A program made the translations under genes and the position numbers. A stretch of 64,000 nt of DNA, taken from positions 1 to 64,000 of the forward strand of contig JAFWOB010000104.1 of assembly GCA_017510065.1 (NCBI GenBank), in the 5' to 3' direction. Below, one piece after another: positions 34,793 to 42,679 of the stretch; the first letter of the stretch is position 1, and every line of letters starts with the position of its first letter. The notes under the pieces are model-generated. The model was given only the letters and a program-made list of their open reading frames with translations. It did not search any database and was not told the origin of the DNA. The DNA is from Parasporobacterium sp. GTDB lineage: Bacteria; Bacillota; Clostridia; Lachnospirales; Lachnospiraceae.

Positions 34793-35791
34793 TCATTCCC
34801 ATGCGACCAGAATCTTAACGTCATCTTTCCCGTATCCCCGGTCCAGGGTTTCTTTCAGCTTTTCGATCGGGATCCTGCCGCTGATCAGCGGCAGTAAGTT
34901 CACTCTTTTCGAAGCCGCAACCTTCAATGCCTGTGCATGAGTGAAAGGATTCAGCGCGGCTCCTGTTACCTTCAGTTCCTTTTCATAACAGATCATGGAA
35001 GGAAGAGAGAAGGTCCGGGTCATATCCCCGTCCCCGAACAGCTGCACATTTCCACCCTTCCTGACGAGTTCAAAAGCCTTTGCCTGAGTGCCGGGACTGC
35101 CGATACATTCAATTACGGCATCCGGTTTTTTCCCCAAAACTTCTTCCGCCTTATCCGCATCGTCAATCACCAGATCGGCGCCCAGTTCTCCTGCCAGTGT
35201 TCGTCTTCCCTCCAGTCTCTCACACAGGATGACCTTCCCTGCCCCTTTCATCCGGGCCAGCTGCATCATCATAAGTCCCATGGGGCCGCCTCCCAGGATC
35301 AGCACATCATCCCCCAGGTCGATACGGATCCGGTTGATCCCATTCAGAGCGCAGGCCAGAGGCTCCAGCAATGCCGCTTCTTCGAAGGTCATTCCATCCG
35401 GGATATCATATAGCTGCGTTTCCGGGACCACACAGTACTGTGCGAAACCACCGTCTATATCGACACCCAGTGCTTTCAGGTTTTCACACAGATTGATCCT
35501 TCCCTTTCTGCAGTATTCACAGCATCCGCAGGGGATGTTCGGATCGATCGATACCCGGTCCCCGATCCTGTGAGAACGGACTGACATCCCGGTTTCTACC
35601 ACCGTACCGCAGTACTCATGGCCTGGTACGATTCCCCTGGCACTGTGGTCCGTCCCTCTCCAGATGTTCATATCCGTCCCGCAGATCCCACAGAATGCGA
35701 CTTTTACAAGAACTTCTCCGGGGCCCGGCGTCTTATCCGGGAGAGTCCTTACTTCTCCCTTTCCCGGTCCCGAAAACACAAATCCTTTCAT
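34793..35791 (-). CDS. Zinc-type alcohol dehydrogenase (polyol/threonine DH-like)
   Basis: Medium-chain dehydrogenase, about 332 residues. Zinc ligands CGICGTDMNIW and GHEYCGTVVE; structural-zinc cluster CGCCEYCRKGRINLC; Rossmann LILGGGPMGLMMMQLA; end ILVAWE. Start at 35791 (ATG after a TTG) with AGGAGG 8 bp upstream. Second gene of the fructosamine operon. It might oxidise a sugar hydroxyl before or after deglycation; the substrate is unknown. Confidence 0.9.
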   Translation of the reverse strand: MKGFVFSGPGKGEVRTLPDKTPGPGEVLVKVAFCGICGTDMNIWRGTDHSARGIVPGHEYCGTVVETGMSVRSHRIGDRVSIDPNIPCGCCEYCRKGRINLCENLKALGVDIDGGFAQYCVVPETQLYDIPDGMTFEEAALLEPLACALNGINRIRIDLGDDVLILGGGPMGLMMMQLARMKGAGKVILCERLEGRRTLAGELGADLVIDDADKAEEVLGKKPDAVIECIGSPGTQAKAFELVRKGGNVQLFGDGDMTRTFSLPSMICYEKELKVTGAALNPFTHAQALKVAASKRVNLLPLISGRIPIEKLKETLDRGYGKDDVKILVAWE

Positions 35792-35839
35792 CAATTATCC
35801 TCCTGCCGTCCGGAATAATGCGGAAATCAATGATTCTCT

Positions 35840-36856
35840 TTAATAATCAAACTGTCTGTAATATCTTCTGGTTGTCAGCGGATGATTCCGTACCTTTTCC
35901 AGATGGCAGGACAGCCTTTCTGTTATGGCATAGACCACCAGCGGAGAGACGATCTTCCGGAACAGCGGCTCAGAGAACGGCAGCTCCACCTCGGAAGTAT
36001 CAAAGATATTGATGTCCTGTGTGATATGGGAAGCAAATGCTTTCACCCGGTCCATCATAGGCTCTGTTTCATCTTCCCCATAGAGCATGATCATCGGCAC
36101 ATCCTTTTCCAGGAGTTCCAGCGTTCCGTGGAAGAATTCCGCAGCATGTATGGATTTTGTCCTGATCCACTGCATTTCTTCGAGAATGCACATTGCATAA
36201 TCATAAGCTTCACCCCAGAGCATGCCTGATCCAACGACCATCACATAGTCCATGTCTTTGTGCTTCTCTGCCATTTCACGACATCGCTCTTCATACAGTT
36301 CCTTCCCTTTGATAAGATACGGCGTCAGCTGTTCATACTCTGTCATCATCCTGTCATACTGGTCAAATTCCCCTGCATTTTTCAGGAAGCGGCCCAGCAG
36401 CATGATCTGGAAGGTGTAGATCGCTTCGCACAGACAGTCATCCTCTGCAAAACTGCACACCTTATAATCTGCATAATCACAGATCGGTGTATTGTCATTC
36501 GATACATATACAATGGTCCGGGCACCTGCCTCTTTGCAAAATCTTGCAGCCTCCACGATCTCCTTGGTATTGCCGCTTCTGGATGAAAAGATGCATACAG
36601 AATCTTTTGTAAACCGCTTATGTCCCATGGACACAAACTCTTTGGCGATCACAGGATGCATTTCTATTTTGGCTGATGTAGTATCCAGCCAGTATTTCAT
36701 GGGAAGAGTATGTGCATAGGTTCCGCCGCATCCAATAAAGAACAGATTGGAATAACCTTCAGCGCAGACTTTGTCCACAGCTGCCTCAATAGCAGTCCTT
36801 AAAGCGATCGCATCATTTACCACTTTTTCATAACGAGGAATATCAAAATTAAACAT
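35840..36856 (-). CDS. frlB: SIS-domain deglycase, FrlB-like
   Basis: Fructosamine-6-phosphate deglycase type protein, 338 residues, two SIS domains. Seen: LFFIGCGGTYAHTLPMKYWL, FSSRSGNTKEIVEAARFCK, VGSGMLWGEAYDYAMCILEE, KSIHAAEFFHGTLELLEKD and a basic end HPLTTRRYYRQF. It should split a 6-phosphofructosyl-amino acid into glucose 6-phosphate and amino acid. First gene of the operon behind the promoter at 36898-36926; ribosome site GGAGGCGGGT just before the ATG. With the PfkB kinase at the other end of the operon this forms the FrlD/FrlB pair. The nearest alternative is a GlmS-like isomerase domain, but no glutaminase is present. Confidence 0.88.
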   Translation of the reverse strand: MFNFDIPRYEKVVNDAIALRTAIEAAVDKVCAEGYSNLFFIGCGGTYAHTLPMKYWLDTTSAKIEMHPVIAKEFVSMGHKRFTKDSVCIFSSRSGNTKEIVEAARFCKEAGARTIVYVSNDNTPICDYADYKVCSFAEDDCLCEAIYTFQIMLLGRFLKNAGEFDQYDRMMTEYEQLTPYLIKGKELYEERCREMAEKHKDMDYVMVVGSGMLWGEAYDYAMCILEEMQWIRTKSIHAAEFFHGTLELLEKDVPMIMLYGEDETEPMMDRVKAFASHITQDINIFDTSEVELPFSEPLFRKIVSPLVVYAITERLSCHLEKVRNHPLTTRRYYRQFDY

Positions 36857-36870
36857 ACCCGCCTCCTAGT

Positions 36871-36892
36871 TGTTATATAATGTCTTATTACA
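36871..36892. promoter_or_regulatory. Candidate operator over the frl-like transcription start
   Basis: 22-bp imperfect palindrome, TGTTATATAATGTC followed by TTATTACA; 7 of 11 paired positions match. It lies at about -1 to +20 relative to the start predicted from the promoter at 36898-36926, a position suited to repression by the GntR protein at 29210. Confidence 0.45.
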
Positions 36893-36897
36893 TCTTA

Positions 36898-36926
36898 ATA
36901 GTATTCTTTTCAGTAAATATTGTCAA
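36898..36926 (-). promoter_or_regulatory. Promoter of the fructosamine operon
   Basis: Minus strand: TTGACA (36926-36921), 17-bp spacer, TACTAT (36903-36898). Near-consensus sigma-A type. The seven genes down to 29940 follow on the same strand with gaps under ~75 bp. Confidence 0.8.
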
Positions 36927-37000
36927 CATTTAGTGCATTAATCCGTTAAATCTTGTTTATATTACACAATTTTCTATCCCAAAAAATAGCAAATAGTGTT

Positions 37001-37024
37001 TTGGCGTACACCTTTGCACGCCAA
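37001..37024. repeat. Small hairpin in the intergenic region before the HAD gene
   Basis: TTGGCGT (37001-37007) and ACGCCAA (37018-37024) with a 10-nt loop. The GGCGTACAC string inside also occurs in the repeats at 15.3 kb, so it may be a degenerate single copy. Nothing else is visible in 36930-37050. Confidence 0.4.
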
Positions 37025-37052
37025 GGCGCTGAGATGCACAAAGAAAGAAGAC

Positions 37053-37080
37053 TTTACGATTTCGAAATGCATGTTATAAT
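37053..37080 (+). promoter_or_regulatory. Possible promoter of the HAD phosphatase gene
   Basis: TTTACG (37053-37058), 16-bp spacer, perfect TATAAT (37075-37080), 51 bp before the ATG at 37132. Confidence 0.5.
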
Positions 37081-37131
37081 CTTCCCGTCTTCAGGAGCAT
37101 TGTAAACAGAACAGGAAAGTGTAAAAACTAT

Positions 37132-37791
37132 ATGAAAAAAGATCTGAAAGCTGTCATCTTTGATATGGACGGAGTCATCGTGGACTCGGAACGCGCGCTT
37201 CTGGTGGAATGGAAAACAGTCGCCGATGAGCTTGGCCTGCCGAATATCGAACAGGTTTATATCAGCGTCTGCGGGACCACCCGTGAGATGACAGAACGGA
37301 TGGTAAAAGAAGCTTATGGGCAGGATTTTCCATTTGATGAACTGGACAGGAAAGTCTACCACATGCGGGATGAAAGATATCCCAACGGCCTTCCCCTGAA
37401 AAGCGGGATCCGGGAACTATTAACTGCTTTGAAAGAACACGGAATCTTAGTCGCTCTCGCCACCTCCACCGATGGCGAGCGGGCACGACGGCAGATTGAT
37501 GACGTGGGGCTGCTCCCCTTCTTTGATATCCTGGTAACGGGAGACATGGTGACCCGCAGCAAGCCGGATCCGGAGATCTTCCTGATCGCCATCGATAAAC
37601 TGCAGGTTCCCGCCTCTTCCGCCGTCATCATCGAGGATTCCTTCAACGGCGTCCGGGCCGGCAGAAATGCAGGTGCGGAAGTGATCATGGTTCCTGATCT
37701 TAAACAGCCAAATGACGAGATCCGGGGCTGTTACGATCATGTGTTTCCGGACCTTCACGAAGTACGCAAATACCTGCTGGAAGAGGACTGA
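37132..37791 (+). CDS. HAD-family hydrolase, beta-phosphoglucomutase-like
   Basis: Cytosolic phosphatase or phosphomutase, 219 residues. HAD motif I VIFDMDGVIVDSE (nucleophile Asp and general acid Asp), helical cap (residues ~18-85), motif II VALATSTDG, motif III Lys in SKPDPEIF and motif IV VIIEDSFNGVRAG. The sequence is closer to the phosphoglucomutase/fructose-1-P phosphatase branch than to phosphoserine phosphatases. Stand-alone unit with its own promoter and terminator; adjacent to but divergent from the fructosamine operon, so it may process a sugar phosphate from it. Confidence 0.88.
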   Translation: MKKDLKAVIFDMDGVIVDSERALLVEWKTVADELGLPNIEQVYISVCGTTREMTERMVKEAYGQDFPFDELDRKVYHMRDERYPNGLPLKSGIRELLTALKEHGILVALATSTDGERARRQIDDVGLLPFFDILVTGDMVTRSKPDPEIFLIAIDKLQVPASSAVIIEDSFNGVRAGRNAGAEVIMVPDLKQPNDEIRGCYDHVFPDLHEVRKYLLEED

Positions 37792-37838
37792 TCACAGCCA
37801 TCCCGCAGAATGCGGATGGCAATCTCCTGAAATCCTAT

Positions 37839-37863
37839 GCGGCGCCGGAAGGTGCCGCTTTTT
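37839..37863 (+). terminator. Terminator after the HAD gene
   Basis: GCGGCGCC (37839-37846), loop GGAA, GGTGCCGC (37851-37858), then TTTTT. A second hairpin (CCATCCCGCA with TGCGGATGG) precedes it at 37799-37820. Confidence 0.9.
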
Positions 37864-37967
37864 CTGTCAATAAATCCCTTTAAAAATCAGCAATTCTGAC
37901 AATGCCAGAAAACCCGTACCGTGATATGATGAAGAAAACAGTAACCCCACACAAAGGAGACTGAGCC

Positions 37968-38168
37968 ATGACGGGAAAAAAGCAATTGATGATCGAGCCT
38001 TCCTGGTGCAAAGGATGCGGGATCTGTGTCGCATTCTGTCCCAGGGAAGCTCTGGAACTGATGAACGGGAAAGTTCATCTGAAGGATGCTGACAGCTGCG
38101 TCCTCTGCGGGATGTGTGAAATGCGCTGTCCCGATTATGCCATTTATCTGAAAAATGCAGAAGAATAA
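37968..38168 (+). CDS. korD: 2-oxoacid:ferredoxin oxidoreductase, delta (ferredoxin) subunit
   Basis: 66-residue dicluster ferredoxin. Both [4Fe-4S] motifs are intact: CKGCGICVAFCP and CVLCGMCEMRCP. First gene of korDABC; 12 bp separates it from the alpha subunit. It passes electrons from the TPP site to free ferredoxin. Ribosome site AAAGGAGACTGAGCC just upstream. Confidence 0.93.
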   Translation: MTGKKQLMIEPSWCKGCGICVAFCPREALELMNGKVHLKDADSCVLCGMCEMRCPDYAIYLKNAEE

Positions 38169-38180
38169 CAGGAGGTTCCC

Positions 38181-39302
38181 ATGGCAAAAGCAGTTTTGAT
38201 GCAGGGAAATGAAGCGGTCGTCGAAGGAGCCATCGCGGCCGGAATGCGTTTCTTTGCAGGATATCCGATCACTCCTTCCACGGAGATCGCAGAACAGTGC
38301 GCTCTGAGGCTTCCTCAGGAAGGAGGTACCTTTATTCAAATGGAAGATGAGATCTCTTCCATGGCTGCCGTTCTGGGAGCGTCAGCCGCCGGTGTAAAGT
38401 CCATGACCGCCACTTCCGGTCCCGGGTTCTCCCTGAAGCAGGAAAACATCGGCTACGGCGCGATGGCAGAGATCCCCTGTGTGATCGTAGACGTACAGCG
38501 GTCCGGTCCCTCTACCGGCCTTCCCACCAGTCCTTCCCAGGCTGATTATATGCAGGCCCGCTGGGGCACTCACGGAGATCATCCTGTGATCGCCCTTTCG
38601 CCTTCTTCCGTTGCGGAGACCTATACCCTGATCATCAGGGCCTTCAATTTATCAGAAAAATACCGGACCCCGGTTATCTTTCTGATGGATGAGATCGTGG
38701 GACATCTTCGGGAAGGAGTCACCCTTCCCAGGGCCAACGACCTGGTCATCAACCAGAGGAAGTCTTCCTTCAAAGATGGCGCGAATAAATTCGCCTACTT
38801 TGTTCCGGAAGGGGAATATGTCCCTGCCATGAAGCCCTTCGGAAAGGGAGAGCGCTACAACATTACAGGTCTCGTGCATGACCGTTCGGGTTTCCCCACC
38901 AACAACAGCCAGGAAGCCGCGACACTCTGCACCAGACTGATGGAAAAGATCGATAAAAATGCCGATGATATTATCCGGGTGGAAGAATACCAGATGGACG
39001 ACGCCGATACGGCGATCATCTGCTTCGGCGGTACCACAAGGTCCGCAAAACATGCGGTTAATGAAGCCAGGGCAGCCGGCAAAAAGGTCGGTCTGTTCCG
39101 TCCCATCACCGTATGGCCGTTTCCGGAAAAGCAGCTTGCAAAATGGCTTGGCCAGGTAAAGAAGCTCCTGGTCGTGGAACACAATTACGGACAGATGCTG
39201 CTGGAAGTCCAACGCTGTGCTGCAGGGCAGGCTGAGATCGATTTTCTGGGCCGGATCAACGGCACCGTGATCACACCTGCGGATATCGCCGAAAAACTGT
39301 AA
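38181..39302 (+). CDS. korA: 2-oxoacid:ferredoxin oxidoreductase, alpha subunit
   Basis: 373 residues. Pyrimidine-binding domain of the TPP-dependent oxidoreductase: GNEAVVEGAIAAGMRFFAGY, the hallmark YPITPSTEIAEQ, FIQMEDEISSMAAVLGAS, TSGPGFSLKQENIGYG. C-terminal domain II with FGGTTRSAKHAV and GLFRPITVWPFPEKQL. A 2-oxoglutarate or branched 2-oxoacid substrate is typical for the separate D-A-B-C subunit order; pyruvate enzymes here are usually single-chain. Ribosome site ACAGGAGGTTCCC. Confidence 0.93.
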   Translation: MAKAVLMQGNEAVVEGAIAAGMRFFAGYPITPSTEIAEQCALRLPQEGGTFIQMEDEISSMAAVLGASAAGVKSMTATSGPGFSLKQENIGYGAMAEIPCVIVDVQRSGPSTGLPTSPSQADYMQARWGTHGDHPVIALSPSSVAETYTLIIRAFNLSEKYRTPVIFLMDEIVGHLREGVTLPRANDLVINQRKSSFKDGANKFAYFVPEGEYVPAMKPFGKGERYNITGLVHDRSGFPTNNSQEAATLCTRLMEKIDKNADDIIRVEEYQMDDADTAIICFGGTTRSAKHAVNEARAAGKKVGLFRPITVWPFPEKQLAKWLGQVKKLLVVEHNYGQMLLEVQRCAAGQAEIDFLGRINGTVITPADIAEKL

Positions 39303-39338
39303 TTTACGCAGAATGAAACTTATGGGAGGACAATCATC

Positions 39339-40187
39339 ATGCCAAGTGATCTGATACATGAATATATGCGGATCGATCATCTGCCCCACATCTGGTGTGC
39401 AGGATGCGGCAACGGAACGATCATGCGCGATGTGGCCGTTGCTTTAGACGAATTGATCACAGATCCGGAATTTGCCCTGACCAGGGACCAGGTGGTGATC
39501 GTTTCCGGTATCGGATGCTCTTCCAGAGCAGCCGGATATATGGATTTCAACTCCATCCATACCACTCACGGACGGGCGATCGCATTTGCCACCGGCATCA
39601 AACTCGCCAATCCCCGTCTGGAAGTCATCGTACTGACAGGAGACGGCGACGCTTCCGCCATCGGCGGAAACCATCTGATCCACGCGGCAAGGAGAAATAT
39701 CGGCCTGACTGTCATCTGTTTTGACAACCTGATCTACGGTATGACAGGAGGACAGTACTCTCCGGTAACTCCGCACGGAGACAAAGCCACCACGGCCCCC
39801 TATGGAAACGTGGACCGGCCTTTTGATGTTGCCAAACTGGCAGAAGGAGCCGGCGCTTCCTACACGGCACGGGGCGATATCTATCACGTGAGGGAGACCA
39901 TTGACATCATCAAGCAGGGGATCAAGCATAAAGGATTCTCCCTGATCGATGTCTATTCCACCTGCCCCACCTACTATGGACGCAAAAACAAAAAAGGGGA
40001 AGCGGTCGATATGCTGAAATGGCAGAAGGAAAACCTGATCCCCGTCTCAAAATACTATACCCTGAGCGAACAGGCCAAAGAAGGAAAACTGGTGATCGGC
40101 CCTCTGCACCACAGCAATTATCCGGAGTATTCCGCTGAATATGCCAAGATCATCGAAGCCTGCAAAGAAGCAAAGAAAGGAAAATGA
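39339..40187 (+). CDS. korB: 2-oxoacid:ferredoxin oxidoreductase, beta subunit
   Basis: 282 residues, TPP pyrophosphate-binding subunit. Cluster and cofactor motifs: WCAGCGNGTIMRDV, IGCSSRAAGYMDFNSIHTTH, the TPP motif GDGDASAIGGNHLIHAARRN, NLIYGMTGGQYSPVTP and CPTYYGRKN. The cysteines for one [4Fe-4S] are present. Follows the alpha gene by 36 bp and ends 1 bp before the gamma gene. Acts with KorA as the catalytic core. Confidence 0.93.
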   Translation: MPSDLIHEYMRIDHLPHIWCAGCGNGTIMRDVAVALDELITDPEFALTRDQVVIVSGIGCSSRAAGYMDFNSIHTTHGRAIAFATGIKLANPRLEVIVLTGDGDASAIGGNHLIHAARRNIGLTVICFDNLIYGMTGGQYSPVTPHGDKATTAPYGNVDRPFDVAKLAEGAGASYTARGDIYHVRETIDIIKQGIKHKGFSLIDVYSTCPTYYGRKNKKGEAVDMLKWQKENLIPVSKYYTLSEQAKEGKLVIGPLHHSNYPEYSAEYAKIIEACKEAKKGK

Positions 40188-40188
40188 T

Positions 40189-40722
40189 ATGGACAGCAGA
40201 TATGACATGCGTTTTACCGGTTCCGGCGGTCAGGGCGTCATACTGGCCAGCATCATCCTGGCGGAAGCAGCCGTGATCAGCGGTCTTCACACAGCCCAGT
40301 CCCAGTCCTACGGGCCGGAAGCAAGAGGCGGTCTATGCCGGGCAGAAGTCATCATCAGCAAAGACGAGATCCTGTATCCGAGGATCATTACACCGACTTT
40401 TCTTCTGGCATTGACGCAAAGTTCCCTGGACAAGTACTCTCAAAGTATTTCCAAGGACTGCATTGTGGTGGCGGACAGCAGCCTGACCGTCCCGGACAGT
40501 CTTGACCCATCCCGGGTGGTATGCCTTCCTATTCTGGAAACAGCTTCTGAAAAAGTCGGCAAAGCCATGACTGCCAATGTGGTTGCCGTCGGCGCCATCA
40601 ATTCCCTGCTGGGCCTCTTCGACGACGCTTCCCTGGAGGAAGCTGTCCGAAGACACATTCCAGCAGGCACGGAAGAGCTGAACCTGAAGGCACTGCATGC
40701 CGGCATGGAACTGGTTTCCTGA
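40189..40722 (+). CDS. korC: 2-oxoacid:ferredoxin oxidoreductase, gamma subunit
   Basis: 177 residues, domain III of the enzyme. Motifs: FTGSGGQGVILASIILAEAA, QSYGPEARGGLCRAEVIIS, and MTANVVAVGAINSLLGLF. Start at 40189 (MDSRYDMRF) with AAAGGAAAATGAT upstream; the longer frame from 40141 overlaps korB and is rejected. Completes korDABC. Confidence 0.93.
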   Translation: MDSRYDMRFTGSGGQGVILASIILAEAAVISGLHTAQSQSYGPEARGGLCRAEVIISKDEILYPRIITPTFLLALTQSSLDKYSQSISKDCIVVADSSLTVPDSLDPSRVVCLPILETASEKVGKAMTANVVAVGAINSLLGLFDDASLEEAVRRHIPAGTEELNLKALHAGMELVS

Positions 40723-40733
40723 CGGGAAGTTGA

Positions 40734-40790
40734 TGCAACAAATCAGCAGGTATGCGCGATTTTACAGGGTCTTGACGCCCCTGTTTCGAT
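40734..40790. repeat. Single dispersed repeat unit plus hairpin after korC
   Basis: TGCAAC at 40734 begins a ~31-bp unit ending GGTATGCGCGATTTTA (40749-40764), identical over 16 bp with the repeats at 22.65 kb (minus strand). It runs straight into a hairpin, ACAGGG (40764-40769) with CCCTGT (40779-40784) then TTTCG, which could terminate korC. Confidence 0.6.
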
Positions 40791-40791
40791 A

Positions 40792-41373
40792 CTAAGTCAG
40801 TTTTACAAATGCTTTATACACAGCTGAAGGAAGCATGCTCCGATACAGCGACGCATAGATCTCACGGATTTCCTCATCCGGGTGAAAACTTCCGCTTGGA
40901 GCTTCCAGCACCCGGTAGAATACGCCAAAGACCCGGGCTGTGACCTGTGTCTTCCGATAGCCGCCCCGCAGATAAAAGGAAAGCCTTCGCTGCATCTGCT
41001 GCCGGGCTTCTTCATGTTCCGCCTCATCCGGATCTTCCACTTCGACGACAATGCAATAGGCGTCGGCAAAAGACCATGAAAGCTGTTGCAGAAATAAAGA
41101 TCCATAGCCCCGGTCCCGGTATTCGGGAACGATTGCCAGATAATCCAGCAGATAAGAATTCTTATCTGCTTTTGTCTGTTTGACAAAGAATGCATAACCG
41201 ACCAGATTGCCTTCTTCTCTCATCTGAAAGCAGTCATAACGCCCCTGCTCCCACAGGCTCCGGATGGAAGCCAGCGGTTTCAGTTCATTCCGGGGAAAAT
41301 CCTGTTTCATATAGGTCTGGTAAATGAATTCCACCAGGCTGTATTCAGTAATGATCGAAGTCTTCGCCGTCAT
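40792..41373 (-). CDS. GNAT-family acetyltransferase
   Basis: 193 residues. Acetyl-CoA-binding pattern: LDYLAIVPEYRDRGYGSLFLQQL (motif A, RDRGYG), preceded by a beta-strand pair LVGYAFFVKQ and followed by CIVVEVEDPDEAEHEEARQ and FYLRGGYRKT. Substrate unknown. Start ATG at 41373 with AAAGGATGCGGC upstream. Stop 18 bp from the exonuclease start region on the same strand, so probably co-transcribed with that gene. Confidence 0.82.
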   Translation of the reverse strand: MTAKTSIITEYSLVEFIYQTYMKQDFPRNELKPLASIRSLWEQGRYDCFQMREEGNLVGYAFFVKQTKADKNSYLLDYLAIVPEYRDRGYGSLFLQQLSWSFADAYCIVVEVEDPDEAEHEEARQQMQRRLSFYLRGGYRKTQVTARVFGVFYRVLEAPSGSFHPDEEIREIYASLYRSMLPSAVYKAFVKLT

Positions 41374-41391
41374 GCCGCATCCTTTAGCTGC

Positions 41392-42156
41392 CTACAGGAG
41401 CTCTTTCAGTTTCATTGCCTCTTCTTCCGTCAGGGTGATCCCTCTTCCCATTTTCGCCCTGTCAGGAGCCCAGTCCCGGATATCGTATTTTACCGGGCCG
41501 TTGTTCCAACTGATCCTGTTGAGTTCTTTGCGCCATCCTTTTGCATTTTCGGAAAGGACGCCGATCTCTTCGATGATCTCATAAGTAAAGTCTGCCATCT
41601 GCTCTTTCCTCCTCATTTCTTTTTCCTGCAGGCTGTAAGTGCGGATAAAATCTTTCGTCTGCGCGCCGTCTTCCAGATACCGAAGCAGGATATCCGCACA
41701 GGCTCTGCTGTCGCTTCCTGCATGGTGATGCTGAAGCTCTATTCCATAATAACCACACAGAACATCCAGATTGTGCTTCATCCCCGGGAGCACTTTTCTT
41801 CCCATCTGCACCGTACACACATATCTGACATATGGTTTCCAGTCAATACCGTAGGACCGAAGGCATGACCTGAGCACGCCCAGGTCAAACACCGCATTAT
41901 GGGCGGCCAGGAGTCCGGACTCGAAGAGCGGCCTGATCTGTTCCCACAACCGGGGAAATGTCGGCGCGTCTGCCACCATCTCCTGACTGATCCCTGTCAG
42001 ACGGATATTGAAGGGATCGAAGAAGGTTTCCGGATTGACCAGGGAATAATACTCCTGCACGATCTCGCCGTCTTCCATCACACTGATACCGATGGCGCTC
42101 ATGCGGTCATTATACCGGTTGGGTGTTTCCACATCAAAAATAATAAAACGGGACAT
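41392..42156 (-). CDS. DnaQ-type 3'-5' exonuclease
   Basis: 254 residues, DEDDh family. Exo I IIFDVETPN, Exo II AAHNAVFDLGVL and Exo III HHHAGSDSRACADILL are present. After the exonuclease domain (residues ~1-170) comes a ~85-residue tail with a Lys/Arg-rich start and NRISWNNGPVKYDIRDWAPD, which is common in stand-alone clostridial homologues. Likely a stand-alone repair or RNA-trimming exonuclease rather than the polymerase III subunit. Confidence 0.88.
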   Translation of the reverse strand: MSRFIIFDVETPNRYNDRMSAIGISVMEDGEIVQEYYSLVNPETFFDPFNIRLTGISQEMVADAPTFPRLWEQIRPLFESGLLAAHNAVFDLGVLRSCLRSYGIDWKPYVRYVCTVQMGRKVLPGMKHNLDVLCGYYGIELQHHHAGSDSRACADILLRYLEDGAQTKDFIRTYSLQEKEMRRKEQMADFTYEIIEEIGVLSENAKGWRKELNRISWNNGPVKYDIRDWAPDRAKMGRGITLTEEEAMKLKELL

Positions 42157-42387
42157 TTCTTTTCCTGCATCATTCTCTGGCCGAAAGCCGGCCGAAGCTT
42201 TTGTTTATGCCTGCTATTGTATCACCTGTTCCACAGAATATCACTATAAAAATCAAGAACTTCACAGCCTTTCCGCAGTAGTCACGCTGTCCGTTTTTTG
42301 GGACACGTTTGTCTGTAGAATACAGGCATCAAAAGAAAAAAGCCACCATCTTTTTACCGGGCAGACAGCGGGAAGGAGGCTGAAAAG

Positions 42388-42489
42388 ATGAAAGGATACT
42401 ATATTGCAGACGGGTACATGGGACTGATTGACGGAACCTACAGGTTATTCGCAGATGAAACCGATTATATCGAAAGTCTGGAAGCCTGA
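42388..42489 (+). CDS. 33-residue Tyr/Gly-rich microprotein
   Basis: ATG at 42388 with a strong GGAAGGAGGC ribosome site, then MKGYYIADGYMGLIDGTYRL and a tail of FADETDYIESLEA. The pattern of a Gly-Tyr-rich first half and an acidic aromatic FADETDY end resembles small conserved proteins I recall from gut Clostridia, but I cannot verify this. No cysteine, no membrane helix. A strong terminator at 42644-42669 on the same strand supports an independent transcript. Function unknown. Confidence 0.6.
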   Translation: MKGYYIADGYMGLIDGTYRLFADETDYIESLEA

Positions 42490-42559
42490 CCGTCGGATCC
42501 CTGATCATTATTCCAGAATTTGTACAGTCACCGCGCTGGGTGACAGAAAGGACGAGTTT

Positions 42560-42634
42560 ATGAAAGCGATTAAGATTGCAGCCGATACCATAGCGATCTT
42601 CTGGTCTCAATCTGTTGTGCAAAGGAGCGTATAG
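42560..42634 (+). CDS. Possible 24-residue peptide
   Basis: ATG at 42560 after AAAGGACGAGTTT; MKAIKIAADTIAIFWSQSVV then QRSV and TAG. Amphipathic-looking. It lies between the 33-residue frame and the terminator on the same transcript. Could be real or chance. Confidence 0.3.
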   Translation: MKAIKIAADTIAIFWSQSVVQRSV

Positions 42635-42643
42635 AAGAAGAGG

Positions 42644-42669
42644 CGGCAGGCTGAAAAGCCTGCCGTTTT
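42644..42669 (+). terminator. Terminator of the small-ORF transcript
   Basis: CGGCAGGCT (42644-42652), loop GAAA, AGCCTGCCG (42657-42665), then TTTT. A T run is on the plus side only, so it serves the microprotein transcript, not the ArsC-like gene on the other strand. Confidence 0.9.
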
Positions 42670-42679
42670 GATTTCTTTT

